This document shows positions 61,252 through 64,000 of a stretch of 64,000 bases of DNA, piece after piece (position 1 is the first letter of the stretch; the number at the start of each line of letters is the position of its first letter). The DNA is from an uncultured Prevotellaceae bacterium. Lineage in GTDB: Bacteria > Bacteroidota > Bacteroidia > Bacteroidales > Bacteroidaceae. Location of the stretch: NCBI GenBank assembly GCA_946410305.1, contig CAMJZV010000012.1, positions 1-64,000 of the forward strand. Reading direction: 5' to 3'. The position numbers and the translations under genes are program-made. Under the pieces are notes generated by a model, which did no database searches, was not told the origin of the DNA, and saw nothing but the letters and a program-made list of their open reading frames with translations.

Positions 61252-64000
61252 TTATTTCACAATCTGCTTCTTGCCATTGAGAATATAGAGGCCCTTCTTC
61301 AACTGGGCATTGTTCATCTGACGACCCTGCAAGTCGAAGACATTACCTGTGACTTCCTTGTTGCCGTTTACATTAGCAATACCGGTCACATCACCGAAGG
61401 CGTTAACGCCTGCCAGCTCATGCTGTACACCCTGTGGAGTAACGAACAGCACATTGTTGATAGCAACGGCACCCTGAGCATTGCCTGCCAGCTGCAGCTT
61501 CAGCAGGTCGCCGGCGTTGTCCTTGAAGGCCTTGTTCTGCATGGAGACACCGATGATGCGGTAGCTGCCATCGTCCATCTTACTGATGACAACAGAGTGG
61601 CTGCCAGCAGCACGCTCAGTCAGCAGGACATCCTCCAGGCTGACACCCATAGGCAGCGTCACATCCATCTGGAAGGCAGTGTATGCCGAAGGATTGGTCA
61701 GAGAGACGGTCGTCATGTCTGTGGACAAGCTGATAGCACCCATCTCAGCATCCGCTGCAGCAGCACGGTTCAGGTTCACCTTACCAAGGATATGGTCGAT
61801 AACCATCACGACATCCGTGACATTGATATAGCTGTCGTAGTTCACGTCAGCCACTTCAGCGTTGAAGTTCCATGAGGTCTTACCCAGGATGTTGTCGATA
61901 ATCATGACTACGTCGGTTACGTTAACCTGACCACTGCCATCGACGTCACCCATCAGCGTCTCTTGAGGAACATAGTAAGGATCGAATTCACGTGGATTGG
62001 TACCTGCACCTTCCTTCACCCAGAAGTTCTTAATACCCTCGGTGTCAATCAGCGTCTCAGTCATATCCTCAGTCATCCAAACAACATCCGTAATCTGATA
62101 GTTACAAGCTTCCTTGATTTCAGCCATGTTGAAGGCGAGCGTCTGCATACCGTCTGCTTCCTCAGGAATAGTAAATGTCTTTTCAAACTCCTGCCATTCA
62201 GTATCGAAGTAAACACTGCCGATAGCAGCCCAGTGAAGATATTCATAAACATCTTTATTACAGAATGTAGAAGCCCATGAAGGAATAGAACTCTTATACC
62301 TGAACGAGATCAATGTTGACTCACCTGCCCTCAGCGGACGGTTGGCAACAATGAAGAACTGGTTGTCCCAAGCGTAACCAGTACCACCTTCATCTTCTCT
62401 GATAATAATGCTGCCATCACCAGCCACAGTATCTGCAAGGTCATCACGCTCCTGAGCATAGACCGTAACTACTGCCGGGTTAGGAATAACCTCAAGAGGA
62501 TCAATAATTATACCCTCAAGCATTGCGAAGCTAATAACCTTGTCTTCCGGATAAATGTAAACCTGCCATACACCTTCGGCTGGGAGTTTAATCTTCGCAT
62601 TAGAAGCCTCTGTATACGTGAACCAATGATCAGGATCGCCAGTGACTGTGCCATCAATCTTAATTGTATGGCCCTTGAATGCCTGGTTATCACCGCGAAC
62701 AGTAGAAACCATCAGCTGATTAACCCAAGTTTCCTGTTTACCCAATTCACCAATAGTTGCGGTGTAACACTCCATTCCTTCATCATAAACAAACTCTGTG
62801 GCATTGCTGCAATCATACTCAAGGCCTGAGTTAAGATTAGCACCTGCTACGAACCAACCCTCTTCCAGCTTCATGGCCTGCCAAGAGAGGTCATCGAAAT
62901 AGAAGTCTGTAGGATCTTTCACTTCTACGTTCAAATTGAAGGCAATAGACCATGTACCTGACATGTCTTCTCCAATCGTCAAAATATCATCAAACTCCTG
63001 CCACTCTGTGGTGAAGTTAACGTCACCAATAGCATGCCAGGTGAGATACTCCATAGGAGCCTGCTTGTGAACCTGTGTAGAGGTTCTTGCATTTTGTGAT
63101 GCCTTATAACGGAAATGAATCTTTACCTGATCACCAGTCTTCCATTCCTGTGGAGACTGAATCCAGAACTGGTTGTCCCATGCAGAAGCATCTCCATACT
63201 CATCCATAGAATCAGCATAACTTGCATGAACGACGAATATATGATTAGAAACACTGTCAGGGTCTACTTCAATGGTAGCGGGGAATGGGCACCAGTTCTC
63301 TTTATCAAGAAGCGTATCATAATCGATATTCTCACCCTTTACTCTACCCCATGCACTTACCTTATAATTATTAGCTTCATCGTTCCATCTAACATCTGCA
63401 AGACCCATCTCTTCCCATGGAGTCTCAGCATCGCCGTTGGTCAGCATCTCAATCCACTCTACAGGCTGCTGCTGTCCGTTCTGATATTTATAGACGGCAA
63501 GTGATGCCCATTCGATAGTGGCTGTTGAAACACCTGGCTGTGCAACGAGCCAACATTGAGTACCGCCAATACCGCTGTACTCCCATTCTACCTCGGCCCA
63601 TTCATCGGGAATATATACTGAAGCACTAATAGGATTATCGCTCCAACTCCAAGCCATGTTGACGTTGATGGTAACTGGTTCAGAAGCTCTAACCTTTGCC
63701 TTAACAACATATTTCTCATCAATCTCTGTGCGGATTCCATCAGCAAGGTGGTACTGATGCCATGCGGGTTCTCTTAATGCGACCTTATTGTAAAGAGCTC
63801 CACCTTGTGTGTAAACCGTACCAACAACATTGTCTTCATCTGTGACATCAGCCTCAGCTTTGTATGTGTACATTGCACCATAGTCGGTCATATGACCATT
63901 GTCAAACTCAGGTACATAGCTCATCACGAAGAATGGGAAACCGCCATAAGTAGAATAGTCGATGTTGTAAACCATTTCCAGATTACCCTGCTCAGGATCT
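61252..64000 (-). CDS. Partial secreted protein with beta modules, dockerin-like pair, cohesin-like domain and sorting tail
   Basis: The frame stays open to the right edge, so the start and signal peptide are outside the window; the first internal methionine (63,975) is not the start. Repeated carbohydrate-binding-like beta-sandwich modules are visible (WDNQFWIQSPQEWKTGDQVK and the similar WDNQFFIVANRPLRAGEST; EWQEFDDILTI and EWQEFEKTFTI). Two dockerin-type loops follow (DVDGSGQVNVTDVV, DVNYDSYINVTDVV), then a cohesin-like domain (YTAFQMDVTLPMGVSLEDV). The tail is VFDLQGRQMNNAQLKKG, then LYILNGKKQIVK. A dockerin-like pair next to a cohesin-like domain in one chain could support polymerisation with neighbours. 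It is the first visible gene of a five-gene operon. Confidence 0.8.
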   Translation of the reverse strand, partial: DPEQGNLEMVYNIDYSTYGGFPFFVMSYVPEFDNGHMTDYGAMYTYKAEADVTDEDNVVGTVYTQGGALYNKVALREPAWHQYHLADGIRTEIDEKYVVKAKVRASEPVTINVNMAWSWSDNPISASVYIPDEWAEVEWEYSGIGGTQCWLVAQPGVSTATIEWASLAVYKYQNGQQQPVEWIEMLTNGDAETPWEEMGLADVRWNDEANNYKVSAWGRVKGENIDYDTLLDKENWCPFPATIEVDPDSVSNHIFVVHASYADSMDEYGDASAWDNQFWIQSPQEWKTGDQVKIHFRYKASQNARTSTQVHKQAPMEYLTWHAIGDVNFTTEWQEFDDILTIGEDMSGTWSIAFNLNVEVKDPTDFYFDDLSWQAMKLEEGWFVAGANLNSGLEYDCSNATEFVYDEGMECYTATIGELGKQETWVNQLMVSTVRGDNQAFKGHTIKIDGTVTGDPDHWFTYTEASNAKIKLPAEGVWQVYIYPEDKVISFAMLEGIIIDPLEVIPNPAVVTVYAQERDDLADTVAGDGSIIIREDEGGTGYAWDNQFFIVANRPLRAGESTLISFRYKSSIPSWASTFCNKDVYEYLHWAAIGSVYFDTEWQEFEKTFTIPEEADGMQTLAFNMAEIKEACNYQITDVVWMTEDMTETLIDTEGIKNFWVKEGAGTNPREFDPYYVPQETLMGDVDGSGQVNVTDVVMIIDNILGKTSWNFNAEVADVNYDSYINVTDVVMVIDHILGKVNLNRAAAADAEMGAISLSTDMTTVSLTNPSAYTAFQMDVTLPMGVSLEDVLLTERAAGSHSVVISKMDDGSYRIIGVSMQNKAFKDNAGDLLKLQLAGNAQGAVAINNVLFVTPQGVQHELAGVNAFGDVTGIANVNGNKEVTGNVFDLQGRQMNNAQLKKGLYILNGKKQIVK

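Noticed and set aside
46806..64000. Right operon considered as a cellulosome
   Set aside because: Dockerin- and cohesin-like modules are present, but no glycoside hydrolase, polysaccharide lyase or esterase domain was recognised.

Overview
The window looks like a chromosomal segment of a Bacteroidales bacterium, most probably Prevotellaceae (Prevotella/Xylanibacter/Segatella-like). The evidence is Bacteroidota-type promoters (TAnnTTTG), Mfa/FimB-type fimbrial lipoproteins, InlB-type and BspA-type repeat proteins, and C-terminal tails of the form NLNGQRV...KGIYI.NGKK..VK. No rRNA, tRNA or CRISPR array was found.

Region 1 (1-5,691) is an accessory module. It holds an HU-like protein, a VapE-type helicase/primase-like protein, a small zinc-finger protein and an M15 peptidase on the minus strand. 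Divergent from these are a WYL regulator, a small membrane peptide and a hypothetical protein. The module lies between two identical 53-bp repeats (1-53 and 5,639-5,691). Phased GTGGAA repeats flank vapE in inverted orientation.

Region 2 (5,695-37,354, all minus strand, gaps mostly under 40 nt) is a very long fimbria/adhesin locus. In transcription order it holds a DUF3575/OmpA outer-membrane protein, a fimbrillin, a FimB/Mfa2-type anchor, three more fimbrillin-like lipoproteins and a 3,967-residue VYGGG-repeat protein joined to the last fimbrillin by a 4-nt overlap. Next comes a REP-associated tyrosine transposase (RAYT) framed by three REP-like elements on each side. A secreted multi-domain protein, a second giant VYGGG-repeat protein (2,176 residues) and a DUF5106/thioredoxin-like protein follow. 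REP-like sequences also occur inside the giant gene and inside the RAYT gene and are translated in frame.

Region 3 (37,665-46,722, plus strand) is a compact five-gene operon and the best candidate for an undescribed system. It encodes a zinc-ribbon protein, a transmembrane Ser/Thr kinase with 11 perfect PQKTAVA repeats and a C-terminal peptidoglycan-binding domain, a CbxX/CfxQ-type protein with three intact AAA+ modules plus one degenerate P-loop, a zinc-ribbon/FHA protein carrying one PQRTAVA copy, and a PP2C phosphatase. It reads as a complete write/read/erase phospho-threonine circuit attached to an AAA+ remodeller. A bidirectional terminator hairpin closes it at 46,744-46,778.

Region 4 (46,806-64,000, minus strand) is a five-gene operon of large secreted proteins, the first cut by the right window edge. 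Their modules are InlB-type repeats, BspA leucine-rich repeats, cohesin-like domains, dockerin-like EF-hand pairs and C-terminal sorting tails. Cohesin-like and dockerin-like modules on co-transcribed genes suggest a non-cellulosomal surface assembly.
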